From Agromyces fucosus (lineage in GTDB: Bacteria; Actinomycetota; Actinomycetes; Actinomycetales; Microbacteriaceae), in the NCBI RefSeq assembly GCF_004134865.1, contig NZ_SDPO01000001.1, positions 868,001 to 932,000 of the forward strand: a DNA stretch of 64,000 bases, given 5' to 3'. The position numbers and the translations under genes were made by a program. Of the stretch, positions 16,815 through 27,619 are shown piece after piece (position 1 is the stretch's first letter; every line of letters begins with the position of its first letter). The notes beneath the pieces are model-generated. The model was not told where the DNA came from. It saw only the letters and a list, made by a program, of their open reading frames with translations, and ran no database searches.

Positions 16815-17732
16815 ATGTCGATGACCGACGAGGCGCAGGCGGCGCTCCGACCACTCATGTTCTCCGTCGCCTACCGCATGCTCGGAAGCGTGGTCGAGGC
16901 GGAGGACGTCGTGCAGGACGCCTACGTGCGCCTGCAGGAGCGAACGGTGTCGGGCGAGGAGATCCGGAATCCAGACGCCTTCGCCGTCACGGTCACCACC
17001 CGGCTCGCCATCGACGTGCTGCGATCGGCGCGGCGCACTCGCGAGGTCTACGTCGGACCGTGGATGCCCGAGCCCCTGCCCGACGACGATGCGGATCCCG
17101 CCCACCGCATCGAACGCGACGAGACGCTGTCGTTCGCCTTCCTCGCCGTACTCGAGCGACTCGGCCCGGTGGAGCGGGCCGTGTTCCTGCTCCGCGAGGT
17201 GTTCACCTACGACTATCGGGCGATCGGCGACGTCGTCGATCGTGACGAGGCGGCCTGCCGACAGATCCTGCACCGGGCGAAGGCCCGGCTCGCCGAGCGG
17301 CGGCCGCGGTTCGACGGGGTCGACGAACGAGATTCCGCGCTCGCCGATGCGTTCTTCGCCGCGCTCGAGGCTGGCGACGTCGACGGTCTCGTCGACCGTC
17401 TCGCCGACGACGTCGTGTTCTACGGCGACGGCGGCGGCAAGGCACCGGCCATCCAGCACCCGATGCACGGCGCGCTCGCCGTGGCGCGGTTCCTCGCCGG
17501 CCTCGTTCGACGAGGTTCCCGGGTCGGTGTGCGATTCGAGCGGCGCTCGGTGAACGGCGCTCCCGCACTGTGGGTTCGCGCGCCCGACGGCGCACTGCTG
17601 AGCGTGCTGATGGTCGAGTTCGCCGACGGCTCCGCGCAAGTGGTCGCGAACCAACTGAACCCCGAGAAGCTCGCGCACCTCGGCCCGGTCGGCGACACCG
17701 TCGCGCTCTTCGGCGGCCGTCCCGAGGCCTGA
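16815..17732 (+). CDS. sigJ: ECF41-family RNA polymerase sigma factor (SigJ-like)
   Basis: This 305-residue sigma-70 factor has region 2 (VAYRMLGSVVEAEDVVQDAYVRL, about 18-40) and region 4 (REVFTYDYRAIGDVVDRDEAACRQILHRAKARL, about 127-159) followed by a SnoaL-like C-terminal domain. The two ECF41 landmarks are present: DGGG at 205-208 and NPEKL at 282-286 (usually NPDKL). In this group the fused domain replaces an anti-sigma factor and tunes activity. The ATG at 16815 is chosen because region 2 follows at normal distance. It is divergent from its presumed target epimerase. Confidence 0.93.
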   Translation: MSMTDEAQAALRPLMFSVAYRMLGSVVEAEDVVQDAYVRLQERTVSGEEIRNPDAFAVTVTTRLAIDVLRSARRTREVYVGPWMPEPLPDDDADPAHRIERDETLSFAFLAVLERLGPVERAVFLLREVFTYDYRAIGDVVDRDEAACRQILHRAKARLAERRPRFDGVDERDSALADAFFAALEAGDVDGLVDRLADDVVFYGDGGGKAPAIQHPMHGALAVARFLAGLVRRGSRVGVRFERRSVNGAPALWVRAPDGALLSVLMVEFADGSAQVVANQLNPEKLAHLGPVGDTVALFGGRPEA

Positions 17733-17805
17733 GGAGGCGTGTTCCGAGGCCGCCGTAGGAACACCGCGGCCGCAGTCGGCACGGCCACCCGCGGCATCCG
17801 CTCGA

Positions 17806-19299
17806 TCAGGCCGGCGCGATCCAGCGGAGCGGAACCTCGATCGTGACCTCGGTGCCGCGCCCGACGACCGTGTGCCAGTCGATCGTGCCGCTCAGCTCGC
17901 CCTGGATGAGCGTGCGCACGATCTGCGTGCCGAGCCCCTCGCCCACCTTGCCCTCGGGCATGCCCGAGCCGGTGTCGCGCACGGTCACGCTGAGCGTCGT
18001 CTGCGAGCGGTCGGCCGAGATCTCGACGTCGCCCTCTTGACCGGCGAGGCCGTGCTCGACCGCGTTCGTGACGAGCTCGGTGAGCGCGAGCGCGAGCGGC
18101 GTCGCGTACGCGCTCGGCAGCACGCCGAACGAACCCGAGCGCTTGGGGTGGGCCGTCGTGTTGTGGGCTGCGGCGACCTCGGCGACGAGCAGCAGCGTGC
18201 GGTCGAACACCGCATCGAAGTCGACGTTCTGCGAGAGACCCTCTGAGAGGGTGTCATGCACGACGGCGATCGCCCCGACGCGGCGCATCGCCTGCGTGAG
18301 CGCCTCACGCGCCTCGTCGGAGTGGGTGCGGCGGGCCTGGATGCGAAGGAGCGACGCGACGGTCTGCAGGTTGTTCTTCACCCGGTGGTGGATCTCGCGG
18401 ATCGTCGCGTCCTTGGTGATGAGCTCCTGCTCCTGGTGACGGAGCTCGGTGACGTCGCGGCTCAGTACGATCGCGCCGATGCGCTCACCGCGGTGGCGGA
18501 TCGGGATCGCCCGGAGCGACACCGTGACCCCGCGCGATTCGACGTCGGTGCGCCAGGGTGCGCGTCCGGTCACGACGAGCGGGAGCGACTCGTCGACCAC
18601 GAGCTTGCCGGAGAGGAGGCGCGTGGTCACCTCGGCGAGCGACTCGCCCTCGAGCTCGTCGTCGAAGCCCATTCGGTTGAACGCGGAGAGGGCGTTCGGG
18701 CTCGCGAACGTCGTGATGCCGTCGACGTCGAGGCGGATGAGGCCGTCGGAGGCGCGTGGGGCGCCGCGACGCGGCCCGGTCGGCGCACCGAGATCGGGGA
18801 AGTCCCCCGACGCGATCATCTGGAAGAGCTCTTCGGCGCACTCGTTGAACGTGAGCTCCTGCCGGCTCGGCGTTCGCGTGGCACCGAGGTTGGTGTGGCG
18901 GGTGATCACCGCGACGGGCTCGGGCGCCACGCTCGTGCCGGTCGTCGTGAGACGGCGCATGACGGGCACGGCACGCACCCGGGTCGGCATCTCCTCGTAC
19001 CAGTCGGGAGCGGACGAGTCCACGATGCGAGCGGTCGAGTAGGCCTGGCCGACGAGCTCGCGCCACTGCGGCTTGATCTCCTGGCCGACGAAGTCCCGGT
19101 AGAACAGCGTCGCGGCGCTCGACGGGCGCGAATGGGCGACGGCGACGAACGCGTCGTCACCGGAGGGCACCCACAGCACGATGTCGGCGAACGCGAGATC
19201 GGCGAGCAGCTGCAGGTCGCCGACGAGCATGTGCAGCCAGTCGACATCGGCCTGACTGCTGCGGCCCTGGGCGAGGACGAGATCACTGAGGGTCGACAC
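17806..19299 (-). CDS. pdtaS: PdtaS-like sensor histidine kinase
   Basis: This 497-residue soluble kinase has an N-terminal GAF-type domain (about 1-165), a PAS domain (about 183-290) and a HisKA_2 dimerisation segment REIHHRVKNNLQTVASLL with the phosphoacceptor at His304 or His305. A HATPase domain follows (LALTELVTNAVEHGL, DTGSGMP, GLGTQIVRTL). This order is that of mycobacterial PdtaS, which phosphorylates the RNA-binding antiterminator PdtaR. The pdtaR partner is not in the window. GTG at 19299 lies 6 nt after a TACGCT -10 box (19306-19311), indicating a leaderless mRNA. Confidence 0.88.
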   Translation of the reverse strand: MSTLSDLVLAQGRSSQADVDWLHMLVGDLQLLADLAFADIVLWVPSGDDAFVAVAHSRPSSAATLFYRDFVGQEIKPQWRELVGQAYSTARIVDSSAPDWYEEMPTRVRAVPVMRRLTTTGTSVAPEPVAVITRHTNLGATRTPSRQELTFNECAEELFQMIASGDFPDLGAPTGPRRGAPRASDGLIRLDVDGITTFASPNALSAFNRMGFDDELEGESLAEVTTRLLSGKLVVDESLPLVVTGRAPWRTDVESRGVTVSLRAIPIRHRGERIGAIVLSRDVTELRHQEQELITKDATIREIHHRVKNNLQTVASLLRIQARRTHSDEAREALTQAMRRVGAIAVVHDTLSEGLSQNVDFDAVFDRTLLLVAEVAAAHNTTAHPKRSGSFGVLPSAYATPLALALTELVTNAVEHGLAGQEGDVEISADRSQTTLSVTVRDTGSGMPEGKVGEGLGTQIVRTLIQGELSGTIDWHTVVGRGTEVTIEVPLRWIAPA

Positions 19300-19327
19300 G
19301 GTTCAAGCGTACTGCCCGTGCCACGTC

Positions 19328-20572
19328 TCAGGTCGCCGCCCGCCGCAGGGCCGGAATCGCGAGGCCGCGACGACGCACCGGCTTCGGGGTGGGAAGGAGC
19401 CCGTCGAGGGCGTAGTCGCGGATGGCCGTGCGCAACGGCGACCGCGGCGCGGCGTCGCGCAGTGTGCGGGCCGTGAGGATCGCGGCATCCGTCGCCTTGG
19501 AGTCGTGCGGCAACAGCGTCGCGTCGCCGAGTCCGCCGAACCGGCGCAGCGTCTGGCGCACCTGGGCGTGGGCGTCGATGCCCAGCGCGCTCGTCCGCAC
19601 GCGGTTCACGACCACGTCGACCCGTTCGGGATCCACGAGGTCCACGAGGTCCACGTGTCCGCGGAGCAGTCTCGACAGCCCGACGGGGTCGGCGAGGCCG
19701 ACGGCGACGACGCGGTCGGCCGCGGCGAGTGCGGAGAAGGTCGCCGCGTTGCGACGCGGTGCGAACTGATCGCTCGTCAGCTCCTCGTCGCGCTCGAGGC
19801 TGAACCCGGTGTCGACGACGACGTACTCGACCCACGCCCGCATCGCCCCGATCGCCGCGGTGACCCGCTCGCCCGCGAGTTCGGGCCAGCGGCTCGGTCC
19901 GACGAGTCCCGTGAACACGTTGAAGGCGGCGCGAGGTGCCGAGTACCGCTGCGCGATGCGCTCGAGCTCGACGCGATCGAGCGCATCGGAGCCGGCGAGC
20001 CGGCACGCCGACGCGAACCCCGGCGCCTCGTCGAGGAGCCCGAGGGCCGGCGCGATCGCCCCGCCGTACGGGTCGCCGTCGACGAGCGCGACCGTGTGGC
20101 CCGCGGCCGCGATCTCGGCAGCGAGGTTCACGGCCAAGGTGGTGCGGCCGGGTGCTCCGCTCGGCCCCCAGACGGCGATCACGGATGCCGCGCGCTCCTG
20201 TCGCGCGAGGAGGTCGCCCACGCGCGACGGCACCGGCACGCCCCCGCTCACGAGCGGTTCGATCTCCGCCCACGGCGCCGAGTGGTCGACGACCTCGTGC
20301 AGCCCGAGCTGCGTCGCGTGGGCGCGCTCTGCGTCGCTCGCCGCGAGCGCGATGAGACGGATCCCCCGCTCGTCGCAGCCGGCGAGCAGTTCGGCAGTCA
20401 GCGTGGTGCGGGCCGCGCTGACGACCGCGAGGTCGGGAACGAGCACATCGAGGTTGTCGAGTACGGCACGCCAGCTCGCGAGGCGGGCGACGATCGTGTG
20501 GCCGTGCTCGACGATGTCGGCGAGGATGCGGTCTTCGGTGGCGCCGTCGAGCGCGAGCGCGAGTCGTGCCAC
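19328..20572 (-). CDS. CpaE/TadZ-like pilus-associated ATPase
   Basis: This 414-residue protein has an N-terminal receiver-like domain of about 120 residues without a clear phosphoacceptor signature, then a ParA/MinD-type ATPase. A deviant Walker A, WGPSGAPGRTTLAVNLA, lies at about 150-166 and is followed by ALVDGDPYGGAIAPALGL (Walker A' region). This is the architecture of CpaE/TadZ, which positions the Tad apparatus at the cell pole. GTG at 20572 starts one base after the stop of the SAF gene (TGA-C-GTG), so the pair is coupled. It sits about 10 kb from the tadA operon but shares the same promoter element through its operon partner. Confidence 0.83.
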   Translation of the reverse strand: MARLALALDGATEDRILADIVEHGHTIVARLASWRAVLDNLDVLVPDLAVVSAARTTLTAELLAGCDERGIRLIALAASDAERAHATQLGLHEVVDHSAPWAEIEPLVSGGVPVPSRVGDLLARQERAASVIAVWGPSGAPGRTTLAVNLAAEIAAAGHTVALVDGDPYGGAIAPALGLLDEAPGFASACRLAGSDALDRVELERIAQRYSAPRAAFNVFTGLVGPSRWPELAGERVTAAIGAMRAWVEYVVVDTGFSLERDEELTSDQFAPRRNAATFSALAAADRVVAVGLADPVGLSRLLRGHVDLVDLVDPERVDVVVNRVRTSALGIDAHAQVRQTLRRFGGLGDATLLPHDSKATDAAILTARTLRDAAPRSPLRTAIRDYALDGLLPTPKPVRRRGLAIPALRRAAT

Positions 20573-20573
20573 G

Positions 20574-21203
20574 TCATTCCCCCGACGATCGGGCGGGCAC
20601 GAGGTCGATCGCGTCACCCGAGGCCAACGCGCCGAGCAGCGCAGCGACCTTCTCGCGGGGCACGAGGAGCTCGACCGAGGTGCCGCCCGTCGACACCATG
20701 CCCTCGGCCTCGATGACGCCGGCGATCTCGGCGCCCGAGACGAGCACGGTGGGCGGTTCGTACCCGCGCTCCGCCTCCTTCGCCGTCCAGACGTCGACCC
20801 GCGTCCCCGCGGCGACATCGGCGGGCAACGGCCCCCTGCTCGGCACGACGACGGTCGCGAGTCCGGTGCGATCGGTCTCGTCGACGGCGGCATCGGGCAC
20901 GAGTTCGCCGGCATCGATCGTCCGCGCGACGACCAGCCCGCCCTCGGGGAAGTCGCCCTCGGTCAGGTACCGCGATGTGCTCGTACCGAGGCGTACCGAC
21001 TCGGTGGCGAGATCGTCGGCCCGGATGTGCGTGCCCGGTGTCAGGGTCTCCCGCGCGACGTAGACCTCCACGCCGTCGTCGAGGCCGGAGACCAGTGTCC
21101 AGACGCCGAACGTCGACGCCGCGATGAGGACGATGCCGATGACGAGGCGCGGGTCGAGGCGGACCGCTCCTCGCTCGGCGCGCTGCTGGCGATCTGCCGA
21201 CAT
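20574..21203 (-). CDS. SAF-domain protein, CpaB/RcpC-like
   Basis: This 209-residue protein has one N-terminal transmembrane helix (LVIGIVLIAASTFGVWTLV, about 18-36) followed by a SAF domain beginning VEVYVARETLTPGTHIRADDLATESVRLG. The fold is typical of CpaB/RcpC, which assemble the outer part of Tad pili or act as periplasmic scaffolds in monoderms. ATG 21203 is preceded by AAGGGAA. It is first in a two-gene operon with the CpaE-like ATPase and has the TTATCCACA box in its promoter, 27 bp before a GACGAT -10 candidate. Confidence 0.82.
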   Translation of the reverse strand: MSADRQQRAERGAVRLDPRLVIGIVLIAASTFGVWTLVSGLDDGVEVYVARETLTPGTHIRADDLATESVRLGTSTSRYLTEGDFPEGGLVVARTIDAGELVPDAAVDETDRTGLATVVVPSRGPLPADVAAGTRVDVWTAKEAERGYEPPTVLVSGAEIAGVIEAEGMVSTGGTSVELLVPREKVAALLGALASGDAIDLVPARSSGE

Positions 21204-21270
21204 GTGCGTTCCCTTCGGAATGGCGCCGGGTCGCGCCGTCGTCCATCGTCGCCTGAAGCCGCGACACGGG

Positions 21271-21286
21271 TCCGAAGTTATCCACA
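21271..21286. promoter_or_regulatory. TTATCCACA box between SAF operon and HTH gene
   Basis: TCCGAAGTTATCCACA, plus the following base, is identical (17 bp) to the element at 9879. Reading right it is 27 bp from GATAAT (21314-21319), the leaderless -10 box of the HTH gene. Reading left it is 27 bp from GACGAT, a -10 candidate for the SAF operon. One site could therefore control both directions. Confidence 0.65.
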
Positions 21287-21325
21287 ATCGTCTCCGCCGG
21301 GTGCCGGCCGGTCGATAATCGAGAC

Positions 21326-21619
21326 ATGACCTCTCCAGGTTCGGGCGACGAGATCGGCCGGTTCCTCACGCTCGCCGACGCGGCCGAGATCCTCGCCGTC
21401 GACGTCGCGGCGGTCGACGAGCTGATCCGGTCCGGTGAGCTGCCGGCGATCCGAGTCGGCTCGGCCGGGCCGTGGCGCATCGAACGAGTGCAACTCGAGG
21501 TCTGGATCGAGATCCAATACGAGGAGACCCGCAAGATCTCCGCTTGGAACGAGGGCGAGTTCTCCAACATCACCGAACTCTCCGGCGCCCGCACCGGACG
21601 GCTGCGGCCGGTCGACTGA
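21326..21619 (+). CDS. Excisionase-type helix-turn-helix DNA-binding protein
   Basis: This 97-residue protein has a single winged HTH of the MerR/AlpA/excisionase type at about residues 12-65. Key segments are FLTLADAAEILAVDVAAVDELIRSGELPAIRV and GPWRIERVQLEVWIEIQYEETR, the form seen in a conserved group of small actinobacterial regulators. A GATAAT -10 box lies 6 nt before the ATG, so it is leaderless. The divergent SAF/CpaE operon and the shared TTATCCACA box make it a good candidate to regulate the pilus genes; this is inference from position only. Confidence 0.85.
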   Translation: MTSPGSGDEIGRFLTLADAAEILAVDVAAVDELIRSGELPAIRVGSAGPWRIERVQLEVWIEIQYEETRKISAWNEGEFSNITELSGARTGRLRPVD

Positions 21620-21630
21620 TCGGCGCTTCG

Positions 21631-22230
21631 TCAGCGGAAGTCGACGACCAGCAGCCGGGCGAAGGGAACGATGCGGTAGCCGTGAACCGCGTTGTCGCGA
21701 CGCGGCCGATCGGCGTCGTGGAGAGCGAGGTCGAGATGGTCGCGCGCAACTCGGTCGATCGTGCCGTGCACCTCGCCGTCGATGGTGCAGAGACGCACGG
21801 GGGTTCGGCGCCGGCAGAGATCGCGCAGCACGAACGGCAGCCCGATGCGTTCAGCGATGCGAGCGGATGCCTCGGGGACGGACTCGAGGCTCGGCTCCAA
21901 TTGCGAATGCGAGGGCAGCACGGCCGCGATCGCCGCGATGGGCACGACGCACTGCAGCTCGAGCTGCGACGGCGCCGCCGACCGACCACTGACCCAGTCC
22001 CGGCCGAACACCTGCGGGCGAAGCGAGATCGTGCGCCCTCCGTGCAATTCGATCCGCACGGATGCACCGGCGCCGTCGGAGTCCGATCGCGCGATCGCCG
22101 TGAGGCGGTCGCGCAGGGTCAGCCTGCCCAGCCGGAGTCGCTCCTCCTCGATCGCAAGGGCGCGCTCCTCATCACGCTGCTCCTGGTCGAGCTGCGACTC
22201 GAGGTCGTCGAACAGGAGGTCCCAGCGCAT
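21631..22230 (-). CDS. Conserved actinobacterial hypothetical protein
   Basis: This 199-residue protein begins MRWDLLFDDLESQLDQEQRDEERALAIEEERLRLGRL, an acidic helical start followed by two small beta-rich repeats of similar character (SVRIELHGGRTISLRPQVFGRDWV and PVRLCTIDGEVHGTIDRVARDHLDLAL). It resembles a family common in actinobacteria that databases leave unnamed. There is no membrane segment or signal. TAGCGT lies 6 nt before the ATG, so it is probably leaderless, and a TTATCCACA box sits 26 bp before that -10. Shared control with pilus genes suggests a linked role. Function is unknown. Confidence 0.78.
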   Translation of the reverse strand: MRWDLLFDDLESQLDQEQRDEERALAIEEERLRLGRLTLRDRLTAIARSDSDGAGASVRIELHGGRTISLRPQVFGRDWVSGRSAAPSQLELQCVVPIAAIAAVLPSHSQLEPSLESVPEASARIAERIGLPFVLRDLCRRRTPVRLCTIDGEVHGTIDRVARDHLDLALHDADRPRRDNAVHGYRIVPFARLLVVDFR

Positions 22231-22260
22231 GCAGTGACGCTACCCCGCGACGTTGCCGGC

Positions 22261-22277
22261 CCGAAACGTTATCCACA
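22261..22277 (-). promoter_or_regulatory. TTATCCACA box upstream of the conserved hypothetical
   Basis: CCGAAACGTTATCCACA shares GTTATCCACA and an upstream CCGAA with the elements at 9879 and 21271, with two extra bases between the blocks. It lies 26 bp from TAGCGT (22237-22242), the -10 box of the gene starting at 22230. Confidence 0.6.
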
Positions 22278-22413
22278 GGCGGCGAAATTCCTTGACACCG
22301 TTTCCACCGCTCATTTACGGTTCACTCAGGAATCACCCATGTCCCCCACACGGGGGTGATCCTGTCGCACGGTCGAAAGACCATGCGAGCCACTCCTCCC
22401 CCATGGAGCACAG

Positions 22414-22866
22414 ATGACCGCACGCGACGCGATCGGCGCCCGAACCGCCGTCAGCCGCAGCTCTTCGGCGCGCATCCTCGCCGATGACGACGAGTTCTTC
22501 GCACGCCAGCCTGCACGCCGCACCGAGCTGCCCGACCCCGAGCCGCTCCTGCGCAGCCTCACGCATTGCGTGATCGAGGCCCTGGCCGGCGCACGCGACC
22601 TCGAGCAACTCGCCAGGTGGGTCGACGACGACGTCTACCGCAACCTGTCGAAGCGGGTCGTGCTTGCGGCGCGCGCGCGTCGGGCCAAAGGCCAGGCGCC
22701 GCAGCGCCCCGCGTTCTCCGTCGGTCGCGTGCACCTGTACGAGCCGACCGACGGCGTGATCGAGGCCGTCGTCATGGTGCACCAGCGAGCGCGCTCCCGA
22801 GCAGTCGCGATCCGCATCGAGGGCTTCGATCAGCGCTGGCGCGCGAGCGCAATCGGCGTGCTCTAG
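22414..22866 (+). CDS. Rv3235-family protein
   Basis: This 150-residue basic protein has a disordered N-terminus and a compact C-terminal domain (about 60-150: LTHCVIEALAGARDLEQLARWVDDDVYRNL ... SVGRVHLYEPTDGVIEAVVMVHQRARSRAVAIRIEGFDQRWRASAIGVL). This is the arrangement of the Rv3235 family (DUF6459) found beside secA in many actinobacteria. A GGAG at 22405 precedes the ATG. It converges on secA, as expected from synteny. Function is unknown. Confidence 0.8.
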   Translation: MTARDAIGARTAVSRSSSARILADDDEFFARQPARRTELPDPEPLLRSLTHCVIEALAGARDLEQLARWVDDDVYRNLSKRVVLAARARRAKGQAPQRPAFSVGRVHLYEPTDGVIEAVVMVHQRARSRAVAIRIEGFDQRWRASAIGVL

Positions 22867-22913
22867 ACCCTTCGATCAGCGCTGGCGCGATCGCCATCGA
22901 CTGCCCTCGACCG

Positions 22914-22966
22914 GACACGCGAAACCCCGGCGGTGCACTGCACCGGCCGGGGTCTCGAGACGCGTG

Positions 22967-22968
<2 letters not shown>
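22914..22968 (-). terminator. Long compound hairpin at the secA 3' end
   Basis: Three nested complementary blocks fold into one long hairpin: GACACGCG with CGCGTGTC outside, ACCCCGG with CCGGGGT in the middle, and CGGTGCA with TGCACCG around a single C. It touches the secA stop and lies between two convergent genes, so it can serve both. Confidence 0.75.
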
Positions 22969-25753
<2,785 letters not shown>

Positions 25754-25942
25754 GAATGTTCTCCTGTTGTCGTTGGGCGCACGGCCGCGGATGCAGTCCG
25801 GGCACGCCCGCTGCCGCCATGCAGACGGCTATCTTAGCCATGCTAGCGGTGAACGGGCTGCCCGCTCCCGACCCCGTCGGACGCTCGGCCGGAACCGAAC
25901 GACCCGGCGGGGTCGGCGAGCACACGACTCAGGCGATCGCCC

Positions 25943-26650
25943 TCACGCGGTGGCGCGCTGCAGCTCGACGGGCGACGTCGTCGGCGAGCGTCCCTCCGCT
26001 CGCTCGTCGAGCCCGATGAGCCCGTAGTCCCAGCCCTTCCGGCGGTACACGACGCTCGGCCGGCCCGACTCGGTGTCGACGAAGAGGTAGAAGTCGTGCC
26101 CGACGAGCTCCATGAAGTAGAGCGCGTCGTCGACCGTCATGGGCGTCGCCGTGAACACCTTGCGACGGATGACGACCGGCGTGTACACCTCGTCTTCATC
26201 GACGTGCGGTTCGAACTCGTCGACGACGGGAATGCTGCCGGTACGCACTTGCGCGAGCACCTCGGGAGCTGCGGCGTGCACTCCGACATCGGAGAATCCG
26301 GCGTCGGTCGCCTCCCGGAGGGAGGTCGGTCGTCGGGATCCTCCACGGTGGACCTTCCGGCGATCCTTCGCCCGCCGGACGCGCTCGAGCAATCGCCCGA
26401 GTGCGACGTCGAACGCCGCGTACTTGTCCGAGCCGTCGGCTTCGGCACGGACCACGGGTCCCTTGCCGACGAGGGTGAGCTCGACGCGGTCGGGCCCGGG
26501 GTTTCCGTTCTTCTCATTGTGCCGACTGAGCTTCACGTCGAGTGAGATCGCGCGCTCTGCCAGATGAGACACCTTCTCGGACTTCTCCGCCACGTAGGCG
26601 CGGAATCGGTCCGTGATCCCCAGGTTTCGTCCGACGATGTTCAGTTCCAT
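25943..26650 (-). CDS. hpf: Long-form ribosome hibernation promoting factor
   Basis: This 235-residue protein silences idle ribosomes. The N-terminal S30AE domain (MELNIVGRNLGITDRFRAYVAEKSEKVSHL, about 1-100) occupies the decoding centre. A basic linker follows, and the C-terminal dimerisation domain (about 175-220, DDALYFMELVGHDFYLFVDTESGRPSVVYRRKGWDYGLIGL) joins two ribosomes into 100S particles. Length identifies the long type. It follows comF by 23 nt, so it is likely in the mtrAB-lpqB transcript, and precedes secA. Confidence 0.95.
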   Translation of the reverse strand: MELNIVGRNLGITDRFRAYVAEKSEKVSHLAERAISLDVKLSRHNEKNGNPGPDRVELTLVGKGPVVRAEADGSDKYAAFDVALGRLLERVRRAKDRRKVHRGGSRRPTSLREATDAGFSDVGVHAAAPEVLAQVRTGSIPVVDEFEPHVDEDEVYTPVVIRRKVFTATPMTVDDALYFMELVGHDFYLFVDTESGRPSVVYRRKGWDYGLIGLDERAEGRSPTTSPVELQRATA

Positions 26651-26673
26651 GACGACCTCCGTTCACCGACGTG

Positions 26674-27525
26674 TCACCCGGTTCTGAAGGGTGGATCGAC
26701 CACGCCTGTCCTGCCACCGTAGCCCCCTTGCGCGGCGATGTCACGGAGTGTTTCCCGTGAGGTGCCTGCATGTCGCGGGAACCTGCGCGGCGTCTCGGCG
26801 AGGACCGAGATCGCCACCGTCTCGCCACCGGAGGCGGCGAGCGCGCGCACCGCCTCGGCGAGCGTCGACCCCGTCGTGACGATGTCGTCGACGAGCAGGA
26901 AGCGGCGCCCGGCGAGCGGAGCGGGGTGCTCGCCGTGCGGTCGCCCGAACCAGCGGCGGGAGCGCACGAGCGGCCCGGCGACGAGCCCGCCGGCCGCATT
27001 CCGTCGACGCTCCTCGGCGTCCAGTCCGGCCTGGTCGGCGCGATCCCTCGCAAGCGCGAGCACGGGCGCCGTTCGGATGCCGCACCGCCCGAGCAGCACC
27101 TCGACGGGCACGTATCCCCGTGCCCGCCGTGCCTCCGACGTCGACGGGATCGTGCACACCTCGACCGGGACGCCGATGCGCACCGTGACGAGCGCGGCGA
27201 ACAGCGCCGCCCGCAGTGCCGGCACGAGGGCCGGCGCGGCATCCGTTCGAGCCCCGTCCTTGAAGGCACCGATCACGGATGCCGCGGCTCCCGCGTACTC
27301 GACGCCGGCCCAGATCTCGAGGCCGAGGCGATCGACGCGCCGCGGTGCCGGCACGAGTGCAGCCCGGCACAGCGCGCACACGGCGCGATCGACAGCACCG
27401 CAGCCGGAGCATGAGACAGGCAACAGCACCGCGAGCGCATCGTGGAGGGACTCGCGCGCCCCACGCAGCAGACGCGTGCGGAGCACTGAGTCGGCCTCGC
27501 GATCGTCGGCGTGGCTCTCGGACAC
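26674..27525 (-). CDS. ComF-family phosphoribosyltransferase-like protein
   Basis: This 283-residue protein has an N-terminal zinc-finger-like Cys pattern (CSGCGAVDRAVCALC, about 39-53) and a type I phosphoribosyltransferase domain ending in the PRPP loop FLLVDDIVTTGSTLAEAV (about 210-227). ComF proteins help single-stranded DNA enter the cytosol during natural transformation, though the family is conserved even in species not known to be competent. There is a C-terminal extension past the PRT fold. It lies between lpqB (94 bp) and hpf (23 bp). With the Tad pilus 17 kb away, DNA uptake is conceivable. Confidence 0.88.
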   Translation of the reverse strand: MSESHADDREADSVLRTRLLRGARESLHDALAVLLPVSCSGCGAVDRAVCALCRAALVPAPRRVDRLGLEIWAGVEYAGAAASVIGAFKDGARTDAAPALVPALRAALFAALVTVRIGVPVEVCTIPSTSEARRARGYVPVEVLLGRCGIRTAPVLALARDRADQAGLDAEERRRNAAGGLVAGPLVRSRRWFGRPHGEHPAPLAGRRFLLVDDIVTTGSTLAEAVRALAASGGETVAISVLAETPRRFPRHAGTSRETLRDIAAQGGYGGRTGVVDPPFRTG

Positions 27526-27619
27526 TCCCGCAGCCTCGCAGGGGTCGAGGCAGACGGGCCTCCGGCGGATCCTCGGCGGGCGGATCCCGCCCCTTGAGGG
27601 GCTGGGGAGGGCGGGTGGG

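Noticed and set aside
9886..22277. TTATCCACA boxes as DnaA boxes of a replication origin
   Set aside because: They are single, kilobases apart, at fixed distance from -10 boxes, and no dnaA, dnaN or AT-rich unwinding region is nearby. High-GC actinobacteria prefer TTGTCCACA.
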